Source of the DNA: Auanema rhodensis
Taxonomy: Eukaryota; Nematoda; Chromadorea; Rhabditida; Rhabditidae
Direction: 5' to 3'
Length of the DNA stretch: 64,000 nucleotides
Assembly (NCBI GenBank): GCA_964057225.1
Contig: OZ059895.1
Coordinates: 2,232,001-2,296,000 of the forward strand
The notes under the pieces are model-generated. The model saw nothing but the letters and a program-made list of their open reading frames with translations. It ran no database searches and was not told the DNA's origin. Both the position numbers and the translations under genes were made by a program. Shown here in pieces: positions 51,603-64,000 of the stretch; positions within the stretch are counted from its first letter, which is position 1; every line of letters starts with the position of its first letter.

Positions 51603-54600
51603 AATCTAAAAACATCTACTTTTTGCTAAATTATTTTGAAATTTTTCGAAAAAATTTTTGTCAAAATGTTTTTGGAAGCAATGTTGAGTGTACATGGAAA
51701 CTCAACATACACTAATGCATCATTTTTCAAACGATCATAACTAATTTTTGTATTAAGCGTTTCTCAATGTAGTATAGTGCATTCGAATCGGATTTTTAAG
51801 CTGCGTCGATTTGTGTTATCAGATTTGCGCTAGCTTAAAAATGCACCGAGATATCAACTGATATAAGTTCACACTTATATCCTCGATTTTCACCCTGAAG
51901 AATTGATTTTTTCGTTGAATAACATTGTCTATCGTCTTTGCCTTGAAAAATGGAATCTAAAAACATCTACTTTTTGCTAAATTATTTTGAAATTTTTCGA
52001 AAAAATTTTTGTCAAAATGTTTTTGGAAGCAATGTTGAGTGTACATGGAAACTCAACATACACTAATGCATCATTTTTCAAACGATCATAACTAATTTTT
52101 GTATCAAGCGTTTCTCGATGTAGTATAGTGCATTCGATGCGGATTTTTAAGCTGCGTCGATCTGTGTTATCAGATTTGCGCTAGCTTAAAAATGCACCGA
52201 GATATCAACTGATATAAGTTCACACTTATATCCTCGATTTTCACCCTGAAGAATTAATTTTTTCGTTGAATAACATTGTCTATCGTCTTTGCCTTGAAAA
52301 ATGGAATCTAAAAACATCTACTTTTTGCTAAATTATTTTGAAATTTTTCGAAAAAATTTTCGTCAAAATGTTTTTGGAAGCAATATTGAGTGTACATGGA
52401 AACTCAACATACACTAATGCATCATTTTTCAAACAATCATAACTAATTTGTGTATTAAGCGTTTCGCAATGTAGTATAGTGCATTCGATGCGGATTTTTA
52501 AGCTGCGTCGATCTGTGTTATCAGATTTGCGCTAGCTTAAAAATGCACCGAGATATCAACTGATATAAGTTCACACTTATATCCTCGATTTTCACCCTGA
52601 AGAATTGATTTTTTCGTTGAATAACATTGTCTATCGTCTTTGCCTTGAAAAATGGAATCTAAAAACATCTACTTTTTGCTAAATTATTTTGAAATTTTTC
52701 GAAAAAATTTTTGTCAAAATGTTTTTGGAAGCAATGTTGAGTGTACATGGAAACTCAACATACACTAATGCATCATTTTTCAAACGATCATAACTAATTT
52801 TTGTATTAAGCGTTTCTCAATGTAGTATAGTGCATTCGAATCGGATTTTTAAGCTGCGTCGATTTGTGTTATCAGATTTGCGCTAGCTTAAAAATGCACC
52901 GAGATATCAACTGATATAAGTTCACACTTATATCCTCGATTTTCACCCTGAAGAATTGATTTTTTCGTTGAATAACATTGTCTATCGTCTTTGCCTTAAA
53001 AAATGGAATCTAAAAACATCTACTTTTTGCTAAATTATTTTGAAATTTTTCGAAAAAATTTTTGTCAAAATGTTTTTGGAAGCAATGTTGAGTGTACATG
53101 GAAACTCAACATACACTAATGCATCATTTTTCAAACGATCATAACTAATTTTTGTATCAAGCGTTTCTCGATGTAGTATAGTGCATTCGATGCGGATTTT
53201 TAAGCTGCGTCGATCTGTGTTATCAGATTTGCGCTAGCTTAAAAATGCACCGAGATATCAACTGATATAAGTTCACACTTATATCCTCGATTTTCACCCT
53301 GAAGAATTGATTTTTTCGTTGAATAACATTGTCTATCGTCTTTGCCTTGAAAAATGGAATCTAAAAACATCTACTTTTTGCTAAATTATTTTGAAATTTT
53401 TCGAAAAAATTTTTGTCAAAATGTTTTTGGAAGCAATGTTGAGTGTACATGGAAACTCAACATACACTAATGCATCATTTTTCAAACGATCATAACTAAT
53501 TTTTGTATTAAGCGTTTCTCAATGTAGTATAGTGCATTCGAATCGGATTTTTAAGCTGCGTCGATTTGTGTTATCAGATTTGCGCTAGCTTAAAAATGCA
53601 CCGAGATATCAACTGATATAAGTTCACACTTATATCCTCGATTTTCACCCTGAAGAATTGATTTTTTCGTTGAATAACATTGTCTATCGTCTTTGCCTTA
53701 AAAAATGGAATCTAAAAACATCTACTTTTTGCTAAATTATTTTGAAATTTTTCGAAAAAATTTTTGTCAAAATGTTTTTGGAAGCAATGTTGAGTGTACA
53801 TGGAAACTCAACATACACTAATGCATCATTTTTCAAACGATCATAACTAATTTTTGTATCAAGCGTTTCTCGATGTAGTATAGTGCATTCGATGCGGATT
53901 TTTAAGCTGCGTCGATCTGTGTTATCAGATTTGCGCTAGCTTAAAAATGCACCGAGATATCAACTGATATAAGTTCACACTTATATCCTCGATTTTCACC
54001 CTGAAGAATTGATTTTTTCGTTGAATAACATTGTCTATCGTCTTTGCCTTGAAAAATGGAATCTAAAAACATCTACTTTTTGCTAAATTATTTTGAAATT
54101 TTTCGAAAAAATTTTTGTCAAAATGTTTTTGGAAGCAATGTTGAGTGTACATGGAAACTCAACATACACTAATGCATCATTTTTCAAACGATCATAACTA
54201 ATTTTTGTATTAAGCGTTTCTCAATGTAGTATAGTGCATTCGATGCGGATTTTTAAGCTGCGTCGATCTGTGTTATCAGATTTGCGCTAGCTTAAAAATG
54301 CACCGAGATATCAACTGATATAAGTTCACACTTATATCCTCGATTTTCACCCTGAAGAATTGATTTTTTCGTTGAATAACATTGTCTATCGTCTTTGCCT
54401 TGAAAAATGGAATCTAAAAACATCTACTTTTTGCTAAATTATTTTGAAATTTTTCGAAAAAATTTTTGTCAAAATGTTTTTGGAAGCAATGTTGAGTGTA
54501 CATGGAAACTCAACATACACTAATGCATCATTTTTCAAACGATCATAACTAATTTTTGTATTAAGCGTTTCTCAATGTAGTATAGTGCATTCGAATCGGA

Positions 54601-57600
54601 TTTTTAAGCTGCGTCGATTTGTGTTATCAGATTTGCGCTAGCTTAAAAATGCACCGAGATATCAACTGATATAAGTTCACACTTATATCCTCGATTTTCA
54701 CCCTGAAGAATTGATTTTTTCGTTGAATAACATTGTCTATCGTCTTTGCCTTGAAAAATGGAATCTAAAAACATCTACTTTTTGCTAAATTATTTTGAAA
54801 TTTTTCGAAAAAATTTTTGTCAAAATGTTTTTGGAAGCAATGTTGAGTGTACATGGAAACTCAACATACACTAATGCATCATTTTTCAAACGATCATAAC
54901 TAATTTTTGTATCAAGCGTTTCTCAATGTAGTATAGTGCATTCGATGCGGTTTTTTAAGCTGCGTCGATCTGTGTTATCAGATTTGCGCTAGCTTAAAAA
55001 TGCACCGAGATATCAACTGATATAAGTTCACACTTATATCCTCGATTTTCACCCTGAAGAATTGATTTTTTCGTTGAATAACATTGTCTATCGTCTTTGC
55101 CTAGAAAAATGGAATCTAAAAACATCTACTTTTTGCTAAATTATTTTGAAATTTTTCGAAAAAATTTTTGTCAAAATGTTTTTGGAAGCAATGTTGAGTG
55201 TACATGGAAACTCAACATACACTAATGCATCATTTTTCAAACGATCATAACTAATTTTTGTATTAAGCGTTTCTCGATGTAGTATAGTGCATTCGATGCG
55301 GATTTTTAAGCTGCGTCGATCTGTGTTATCAGATTTGCGCTAGCTTAAAAATGCACCGAGATATCAACTGATATAAGTTCACACTTATATCCTCGATTTT
55401 CACCCTGAAGAATTGATTTTTTCGTTGAATAACATTGTCTATCGTCTTTGCCTTGAAAAATGGAATCTAAAAACATCTACTTTTTGCTAAATTATTTTGA
55501 AATTTTTCGAAAAAATTTTTGTCAAAATGTTTTTGGAAGCAATGTTGAGTGTACATGGAAACTCAACATACACTAATGCATCATTTTTCAAACGATCATA
55601 ACTAATTTTTGTATTAAGCGTTTCTCAATGTAGTATAGTGCATTCGAATCGGATTTTTAAGCTGCGTCGATTTGTGTTATCAGATTTGCGCTAGCTTAAA
55701 AATGCACCGAGATATCAACTGATATAAGTTCACACTTATATCCTCGATTTTCACCCTGAAGAATTGATTTTTTCGTTGAATAACATTGTCTATCGTCTTT
55801 GCCTTGAAAAATGGAATCTAAAAACATCTACTTTTTGCTAAATTATTTTGAAATTTTTCGAAAAAATTTTTGTCAAAATGTTTTTGGAAGCAATGTTGAG
55901 TGTACATGGAAACTCAACATACACTAATGCATCATTTTTCAAACGATCATAACTAATTTTTGTATCAAGCGTTTCTCGATGTAGTATAGTGCATTCGATG
56001 CGGATTTTTAAGCTGCGTCGATCTGTGTTATCAGATTTGCGCTAGCTTAAAAATGCACCGAGATATCAACTGATATAAGTTCACACTTATATCCTCGATT
56101 TTCACCCTGAAGAATTGATTTTTTCGTTGAATAACATTGTCTATCGTCTTTGCCTTGAAAAATGGAATCTAAAAACATCTACTTTTCGCTAAATTATTTT
56201 GAAATTTTTCGAAAAAATTTTTGTCAAAATGTTTTTGGAAGCAATGTTGAGTGTACATGGAAACTCAACATACACTAATGCATCATTTTTCAAACGATCA
56301 TAACTAATTTTTGTATTAAGCGTTTCTCAATGTAGTATAGTGCATTCGAATCGGATTTTTAAGCTGCGTCGATTTGTGTTATCAGATTTGCGCTAGCTTA
56401 AAAATGCACCGAGATATCAACTGATATAAGTTCACACTTATATCCTCGATTTTCACCCTGAAGAATTGATTTTTTCGTTGAATAACATTGTCTATCGTCT
56501 TTGCTTCGAAAAATGGAATCTAAAAACATCTACTTTTTGCTAAATTATTTTGAAATTTTTCGAAAAAATTTTTGTCAAAATGTTTTTGGAAGCAATGTTG
56601 AGTGTACATGGAAACTCAACATACACTAATGCATCATTTTTCAAACGATCATAACTAATTTTTGTATCAAGCGTTTCTCGATGTAGTATAGTGCATTCGA
56701 TGCGGATTTTTAAGCTGCGTCGATCTGTGTTATCAGATTTGCGCTAGCTTAAAAATGCACCGAGATATCAACTGATATAAGTTCACACTTATATCCTCGA
56801 TTTTCACCCTGAAGAATTAATTTTTTCGTTGAATAACATTGTCTATCGTCTTTGCCTTGAAAAATGGAATCTAAAAACATCTACTTTTTGCTAAATTATT
56901 TTGAAATTTTTCGAAAAAATTTTCGTCAAAATGTTTTTGGAAGCAATATTGAGTGTACATGGAAACTCAACATACACTAATGCATCATTTTTCAAACAAT
57001 CATAACTAATTTGTGTATTAAGCGTTTCGCAATGTAGTATAGTGCATTCGATGCGGATTTTTAAGCTGCGTCGATCTGTGTTATCAGATTTGCGCTAGCT
57101 TAAAAATGCACCGAGATATCAACTGATATAAGTTCACACTTATATCCTCGATTTTCACCCTGAAGAATTGATTTTATCGTTGAATAACATTGTCTATCGT
57201 CTTTGCCTTGAAAAATGGAATCTAAAAACATCTACTTTTTGCTAAATTATTTTGAAATTTTTCGAAAAAATTTTTGTCAAAATGTTTTTGGAAGCAATGT
57301 TGAGTGTACATGGAAACTCAACATACACTAATGCATCATTTTTCAAACGATCATAACTAATTTTTGTATTAAGCGTTTCTCAATGTAGTATAGTGCATTC
57401 GAATCGGATTTTTAAGCTGCGTCGATTTGTGTTATCAGATTTGCGCTAGCTTAAAAATGCACCGAGATATCAACTGATATAAGTTCACACTTATATCCTC
57501 GATTTTCACCCTGAAGAATTGATTTTTTCGTTGAATAACATTGTCTATCGTCTTTGCCTTGAAAAATGGAATCTAAAAACATCTACTTTTTGCTAAATTA

Positions 57601-60600
57601 TTTTGAAATTTTTCGAAAAAATTTTTGTCAAAATGTTTTTGGAAGCAATGTTGAGTGTACATGGAAACTCAACATACACTAATGCATCATTTTTCAAACG
57701 ATCATAACTAATTTTTGTATCAAGCGTTTCTCGATGTAGTATAGTGCATTCGATGCGGATTTTTAAGCTGCGTCGATCTGTGTTATCAGATTTGCGCTAG
57801 CTTAAAAATGCACCGAGATATCAACTGATATAAGTTCACACTTATATCCTCGATTTTCACCCTGAAGAATTGATTTTTTCGTTGAATAACATTGTCTATC
57901 GTCTTTGCCTTGAAAAATGGAATCTAAAAACATCTACTTTTTGCTAAATTATTTTGAAATTTTTCGAAAAAATTTTTGTCAAAATGTTTTTGGAAGCAAT
58001 GTTGAGTGTACATGGAAACTCAACATACACTAATGCATCATTTTTCAAACGATCATAACTAATTTTTGTATCAAGCGTTTCTCGATGTAGTATAGTGCAT
58101 TCGATGCGGATTTTTAAGCTGCGTCGATCTGTGTTATCAGATTTGCGCTAGCTTAAAAATGCACCGAGATATCAACTGATATAAGTTCACACTTATATCC
58201 TCGATTTTCACCCTGAAGAATTAATTTTTTTGTTGAATAACATTGTATATCGTCTTTGCCTTGAAAAATGGAATCTAAAAACATCTACTTTTTGCTAAAT
58301 TATTTTGAAATTTTTCGAAAAAATTTTTGTCAAAATGTTTTTGGAAGCAATATTGAGTGTACATGGAAACTCAACATACACTAATGCATCATTTTTCAAA
58401 CAATCATAACTAATTTGTGTATTAAGCGTTTCTCAATGTAGTATAGTGCATTCGATGCGGATTTTTAAGCTGCGTCGATCTGTGTTATCAGATTTGCGCT
58501 AGCTTAAAAATGCACCGAGATATCAACTGATATAAGTTCACACTTATATCCTCGATTTTCACCCTGAAGAATTGATTTTTTCGTTGAATAACATTGTCTA
58601 TCGTCTTTGCCTTGAAAAATGGAATCTAAAAACATCTACTTTTTGCTAAATTATTTTGAAATTTTTCGAAAAAATTTTTGTCAAAATGTTTTTGGAAGCA
58701 ATGTTGAGTGTACATGGAAACTCAACATACACTAATGCATCATTTTTCAAACGATCATAACTAATTTTTGTATCAAGCGTTTCTCAATGTAGTATAGTGC
58801 ATTCGATGCGGTTTTTTAAGCTGCGTCGATCTGTGTTATCAGATTTGCGCTAGCTTAAAAATGCACCGAGATATCAACTGATATAAGTTCACACTTATAT
58901 CCTCGATTTTCACCCTGAAGAATTGATTTTTTCGTTGAATAACATTGTCTATCGTCTTTGCCTAGAAAAATGGAATCTAAAAACATCTACTTTTTGCTAA
59001 ATTATCTTGAAATTTTTCGAAAAAATTTTTGTCAAAATGTTTTTGGAAGCAATGTTGAGTGTACATGGAAACTCAACATACACTAATGCATCATTTTTCA
59101 AACGATCATAACTAATTTTTGTATTAAGCGTTTCTCAATGTAGTATAGTGCATTCGAATCGGATTTTTAAGCTGCGTCGATTTGTGTTATCAGATTTGCG
59201 CTAGCTTAAAAATGCACCGAGATATCAACTGATATAAGTTCACACTTATATCCTCGATTTTCACCCTGAAGAATTAATTTTTTCGTTGAATAACATTGTC
59301 CATCGTCTTTGCCTGGAAAAATGGAATCTAAAAACATCTACTTTTTGCTAAATTATTTTGAAATTTTTCGAAAAAATTTTTGTCAAAATGTTTTTGGAAG
59401 CAATGTTGAGTGTACATGGAAACTCAACATACACTAATGCATCATTTTTCAAACGATCATAACTAATTTTTGTATCAAGCGTTTCTCGATGTAGTATAGT
59501 GCATTCGATGCGGATTTTTAAGCTGAGTCGATCTGTGTTATCAGATTTGCGCTAGCTTAAAAATGCACCGAGATATCAACTGATATAAGTTCACACTTAT
59601 ATCCTCGATTTTCACCCTGAAGAATTAATTTTTTCGTTGAATAACATTGTCTATCGTCTTTGCCTTGAAAAATGGAATCTAAAAACATCTACTTTTTGCT
59701 AAATTATTTTGAAATTTTTCGAAAAAATTTTCGTCAAAATGTTTTTGGAAGCAATATTGAGTGTACATGGAAACTCAACATACAGTAATGCATCATTTTT
59801 CAAACAATCATAACTAATTTGTGTATTAAGCGTTTCGCAATGTAGTATAGTGCATTCGATGCGGATTTTTAAGCTGCGTCGATCTGTGTTATCAGATTTG
59901 CGCTAGCTTAAAAATGCACCGAGATATCAACTGATATAAGTTCACACTTATATCCTCGATTTTCACCCTGAAGAATTGATTTTATCGTTGAATAACATTG
60001 TCTATCGTCTTTGCCTTGAAAAATGGAATCTAAAAACATCTACTTTTTGCTAAATTATTTTGAAATTTTTCGAAAAAATTTTTGTCAAAATGTTTTTGGA
60101 AGCAATGTTGAGTGTACATGGAAACTCAACATACACTAATGCATCATTTTTCAAACGATCATAACTAATTTTTGTATTAAGCGTTTCTCAATGTAGTATA
60201 GTGCATTCGAATCGGATTTTTAAGCTGCGTCGATTTGTGTTATCAGATTTGCGCTAGCTTAAAAATGCACCGAGATATCAACTGATATAAGTTCACACTT
60301 ATATCCTCGATTTTCACCCTGAAGAATTGATTTTTTCGTTGAATAACATTGTCTATCGTCTTTGCCTGGAAAAATGGAATCTAAAAACATCTACTTTTTG
60401 CTAAATTATTTTGAAATTTTTCGAAAAAATTTTTGTCAAAATGTTTTTGGAAGCAATGTTGAGTGTACATGGAAACTCAACATACACTAATGCATCATTT
60501 TTCAAACGATCATAACTAATTTTTGTATTAAGCGTTTCTCAATGTAGTATAGTGCATTCGAATCGGATTTTTAAGCTGCGTCGATTTGTGTTATCAGATT

Positions 60601-63600
60601 TGCGCTAGCTTAAAAATGCACCGAGATATCAACTGATATAAGTTCACACTTATATCCTCGATTTTCACCCTGAAGAATTAATTTTTTCGTTGAATAACAT
60701 TGTCCATCGTCTTTGCCTGGAAAAATGGAATTTAAAAACATCTACTTTTTGCTAAATTATTTTGAAATTTTTCGAAAAAATTTTTGTCAAAATGTTTTTG
60801 GAAGCAATGTTGAGTGTACATGGAAACTCAACATACACTAATGCATCATTTTTCAAACGATCATAACTAATTTTTGTATCAAGCGTTTCTCGATGTAGTA
60901 TAGTGCATTCGATGCGGATTTTTAAGCTGCGTCGATCTGTGTTATCAGATTTGCGCTAGCTTAAAAATGCACCGAGATATCAACTGATATAAGTTCACAC
61001 TTATATCCTCGATTTTCACCCTGAAGAATTGATTTTATCGTTGAATAACATTGTCTATCGTCTTTGCCTGGAAAAATGGAATTTAAAAACATCTACTTTT
61101 TGCTAAATTATTTTGAAATTTTTCGAAAAAATTTTTGTCAAAATGTTTTTGGAAGCAATGTTGAGTGTACATGGAAACTCAACATACACTAATGCATCAT
61201 TTTTCAAACGATCATAACTAATTTTTGTATTAAGCGTTTCTCAATGAAGTATAGTGCATTCGAATCGGATTTTTAAGCTGCGTCGATCTGTGTTATCAGA
61301 TTTGCGCTAGCTTAAAAATGCACCGAGATATCAACTGATATAAGTTCACACTTATATCCTCGATTTTCACCCTGAAGAATTGATTTTATCGTTGAATAAC
61401 ATTGTCTATCGTCTTTGCCTTGAAAAATGGAATCTAAAAACATCTACTTTTTGCTAAATTATTTTGAAATTTTTCGAAAAAATTTTTGTCAAAATGTTTT
61501 TGGAAGCAATGTTGAGTGTACATGGAAACTCAACATACACTAATGCATCATTTTTCAAACGATCATAACTAATTTTTGTATTAAGCGTTTCTCAATGTAG
61601 TATAGTGCATTCGAATCGGATTTTTAAGCTGCGTCGATTTGTGTTATCAGATTTGCGCTAGCTTAAAAATGCACCGAGATATCAACTGATATAAGTTCAC
61701 ACTTATATCCTCGATTTTCACCCTGAAGAATTAATTTTTTCGTTGAATAACATTGTCCATCGTCTTTGCCTGGAAAAATGGAATTTAAAAACATCTACTT
61801 TTTGCTAAATTATTTTGAAATTTTTCGAAAAAATTTTTGTCAAAATGTTTTTGGAAGCAATGTTGAGTGTACATGGAAACTCAACATACACTAATGCATC
61901 ATTTTTCAAACGATCATAACTAATTTTTGTATCAAGCGTTTCTCGATGTAGTATAGTGCATTCGATGCGGATTTTTAAGCTGCGTCGATCTGTGTTATCA
62001 GATTTGCGCTAGCTTAAAAATGCACCGAGATATCAACTGATATAAGTTCACACTTATATCCTCGATTTTCACCCTGAAGAATTAATTTTTTCGTTGAATA
62101 ACATTGTCTATCGTCTTTGCCTTGAAAAATGGAATCTAAAAACATCTACTTTTTGCTAAATTATTTTGAAATTTTTCGAAAAAATTTTCGTCAAAATGTT
62201 TTTGGAAGCAATATTGAGTGTACATGGAAACTCAACATACACTAATGCATCATTTTTCAAACAATCATAACTAATTTGTGTATTAAGCGTTTCGCAATGT
62301 AGTATAGTGCATTCGATGCGGATTTTTAAGCTGCGTCGATCTGTGTTATCAGATTTGCGCTAGCTTAAAAATGCACCGAGATATCAACTGATATAAGTTC
62401 ACACTTATATCCTCGATTTTCACCCTGAAGAATTGATTTTATCGTTGAATAACATTGTCTATCGTCTTTGCCTTGAAAAATGGAATCTAAAAACATCTAC
62501 TTTTTGCTAAATTATTTTGAAATTTTTCGAAAAAATTTTTGTCAAAATGTTTTTGGAAGCAATGTTGAGTGTACATGGAAACTCAACATACACTAATGCA
62601 TCATTTTTCAAACGATCATAACTAATTTTTGTATTAAGCGTTTCTCAATGTAGTATAGTGCATTCGAATCGGATTTTTAAGCTGCGTCGATTTGTGTTAT
62701 CAGATTTGCGCTAGCTTAAAAATGCACCGAGATATCAACTGATATAAGTTCACACTTATATCCTCGATTTTCACCCTGAAGAATTGATTTTTTCGTTGAA
62801 TAACATTGTCTATCGTCTTTGCCTTGAAAAATGGAATCTAAAAACATCTACTTTTTGCTAAATTATTTTGAAATTTTTCGAAAAAATTTTTGTCAAAATG
62901 TTTTTGGAAGCAATATTGAGTGTACATGGAAACTCAACATACACTAATGCATCATTTTTCAAACAATCATAACTAATTTGTGTATTAAGCGTTTCTCAAT
63001 GTAGTATAGTGCATTCGATGCGGATTTTTAAGCTGCGTCGATCTGTGTTATCAGATTTGCGCTAGCTTAAAAATGCACCGAGATATCAACTGATATAAGT
63101 TCACACTTATATCCTCGATTTTCACCCTGAAGAATTGATTTTTTCGTTGAATAACATTGTCTATCGTCTTTGCCTTGAAAAATGGAATCTAAAAACATCT
63201 ACTTTTTGCTAAATTATTTTGAAATTTTTCGAAAAAATTTTTGTCAAAATGTTTTTGGAAGCAATGTTGAGTGTACATGGAAACTCAACATACACTAATG
63301 CATCATTTTTCAAACGATCATAACTAATTTTTGTATAAAGCGTTTCTCGATGTAGTATAGTGCATTCGATGCGGATTTTTAAGCTGCGTCGATCTGTGTT
63401 ATCAGATTTGCGCTAGCTTAAAAATGCACCGAGATATCAACTGATATAAGTTCACACTTATATCCTCGATTTTCACCCTGAAGAATTAATTTTTTCGTTG
63501 AATAACATTGTCTATCGTCTTTGCCTTGAAAAATGGAATCTAAAAACATCTACTTTTTGCTAAATTATTTTGAAATTTTTCGAAAAAATTTTTGTCAAAA

Positions 63601-64000
63601 TGTTTTTGGAAGCAATATTGAGTGTACATGGAAACTCAACATACACTAATGCATCATTTTTCAAACAATCATAACTAATTTGTGTATTAAGCGTTTCTCA
63701 ATGTAGTATAGTGCATTCGATGCGGATTTTTAAGCTGCGTCGATCTGTGTTATCAGATTTGCGCTAGCTTAAAAATGCACCGAGATATCAACTGATATAA
63801 GTTCACACTTATATCCTCGATTTTCACCCTGAAGAATTGATTTTTTCGTTGAATAACATTGTCTATCGTCTTTGCCTTGAAAAATGGAATCTAAAAACAT
63901 CTACTTTTTGCTAAATTATTTTGAAATTTTTCGAAAAAATTTTTGTCAAAATGTTTTTGGAAGCAATGTTGAGTGTACATGGAAACTCAACATACACTAA
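51603..64000. repeat. Right block M148-M183
   Basis: GAATCGG monomers alternate with CTCGA monomers here, with marked monomers at M150, M163, M171 and M178. GATGCGGTTTTTTAAG followed by CCTAGAAAAATGG tags M157 and M168, 3861 bp (11 units) apart. AATTTAAAAAC tags M174, M175 and M177. M180 and M182 are the same ATATTG / TTTGTG subtype, separated by a CTCGA unit with the private TATAAAGCG. The final 113 bases (63888-64000) are the start of M183. No gene is present. Confidence 0.85.
61080..61430. repeat. Recombinant monomer M175
   Basis: This is the only copy I found with GAATCGG on the left and GATCTG, not GATTTG, on the right. These two markers are linked in every other monomer that has GAATCGG. 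It also has the private CTCAATGAAG, AATTTAAAAAC at its start and TTTTATCG near its end, a mix of features from neighbouring subtypes. Crossover or conversion in the roughly 25 bases between the two markers is the simplest reading; a back mutation is the alternative. Confidence 0.8.

Larger units (their letters stand above)
1..64000. repeat. 351-bp satellite DNA array filling the entire window
   Basis: The same roughly 351-base unit follows itself head to tail, in one orientation, from the first base to the last. Starts anchored on AATCTAAAAACATC fall at 7, 358, 709, 1060 and so on, every 351 bases to 24226, then from 24576 to 63888. The total is 182 complete units plus 6 bases at the left edge and 113 at the right. 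Copies differ mostly by single-base substitutions at a limited set of recurring sites, so neighbours look well over 95% identical by eye. There is no interruption by a transposon, gene or unique sequence. Satellites of this type usually form centromeric or pericentromeric heterochromatin in eukaryotes. That role is inferred here, since nothing in the sequence proves centromere function. I do not recognise the family or the species. Confidence 0.98.

Noticed and set aside
1-64000. CRISPR-like regular direct repeats
   Set aside because: The repeat unit is 351 bp with no unique spacers. The whole unit is conserved, and no cas genes are present.
1-64000. Transposon or retroelement insertions, rRNA or tRNA clusters
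   Set aside because: Monomer phase is unbroken except for one missing base, so there is no room for an insertion. No reverse transcriptase or transposase frame and no tRNA or rRNA-like segment is visible.
1-64000. Bacterial or viral origin of the window
   Set aside because: Over 60 kb with no open frame above 75 codons and a pure tandem array does not fit a bacterial or viral genome.

Overview
The whole 64,000-base window is one uninterrupted tandem satellite DNA array. The repeat unit is 351 bp and about 32% G+C (112 G/C in the copy at 7027-7377). I anchored monomer starts on the motif AATCTAAAAACATC. The first complete copy (M1) starts at 7. Starts follow 7+351(n-1) up to M70 at 24226. M70 is 350 bp, and from M71 (24576) the spacing is 351 again up to a partial M183 at 63888. 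That gives 182 complete monomers, a 6-base tail of a previous copy at the left edge and 113 bases of a further copy at the right edge. Both window ends lie inside the array, so its true length and flanks are not visible. I see no protein-coding gene, structural RNA, transposon or unique sequence.

Organism: a long, AT-rich, megasatellite-like array with near-identical head-to-tail copies and higher-order repeats indicates eukaryotic centromeric, pericentromeric or other heterochromatic DNA. CpG is not depleted (13 CpG in one monomer against about 9 expected), which argues weakly against a heavily methylated vertebrate or plant genome. An invertebrate such as an insect or nematode is plausible, but I do not recognise the satellite and cannot name the species.

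Layout, from diagnostic variant sites: M1-M11 (7-3867) is an older-looking family with AAAAAAGG junctions and GCGA, GCTAAC and ATGCTG variants. M12-M33 (3868-11589) is highly homogeneous, with a trimer repeat and a 13-monomer duplication. M34-M56 (11590-19662) is a mixture of subtypes. M57-M64 (19663-22470) is a clean 4-monomer tandem duplication. M65-M80 (22471-28085) is a mosaic that includes the only length variant. M81-M127 (28086-44582) holds a new subtype (GAATCGG with GATTTG) and a large duplication of about 19-23 monomers. M128-M147 (44583-51602) contains a 7-monomer and a 4-monomer duplication. M148-M183 (51603-64000) continues the new subtype with recurring trimer cassettes.

The content of interest is how the array evolves and what each monomer could form. 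Nested higher-order repeats of 3, 4, 5, 7, 13 and 21-26 monomers record repeated unequal exchange. A three-monomer cassette recurs eight times. One monomer is a clear recombinant. Each unit also carries a strong imperfect dyad, a 9-bp stem-loop and the 5' half of a CENP-B-box-like motif.
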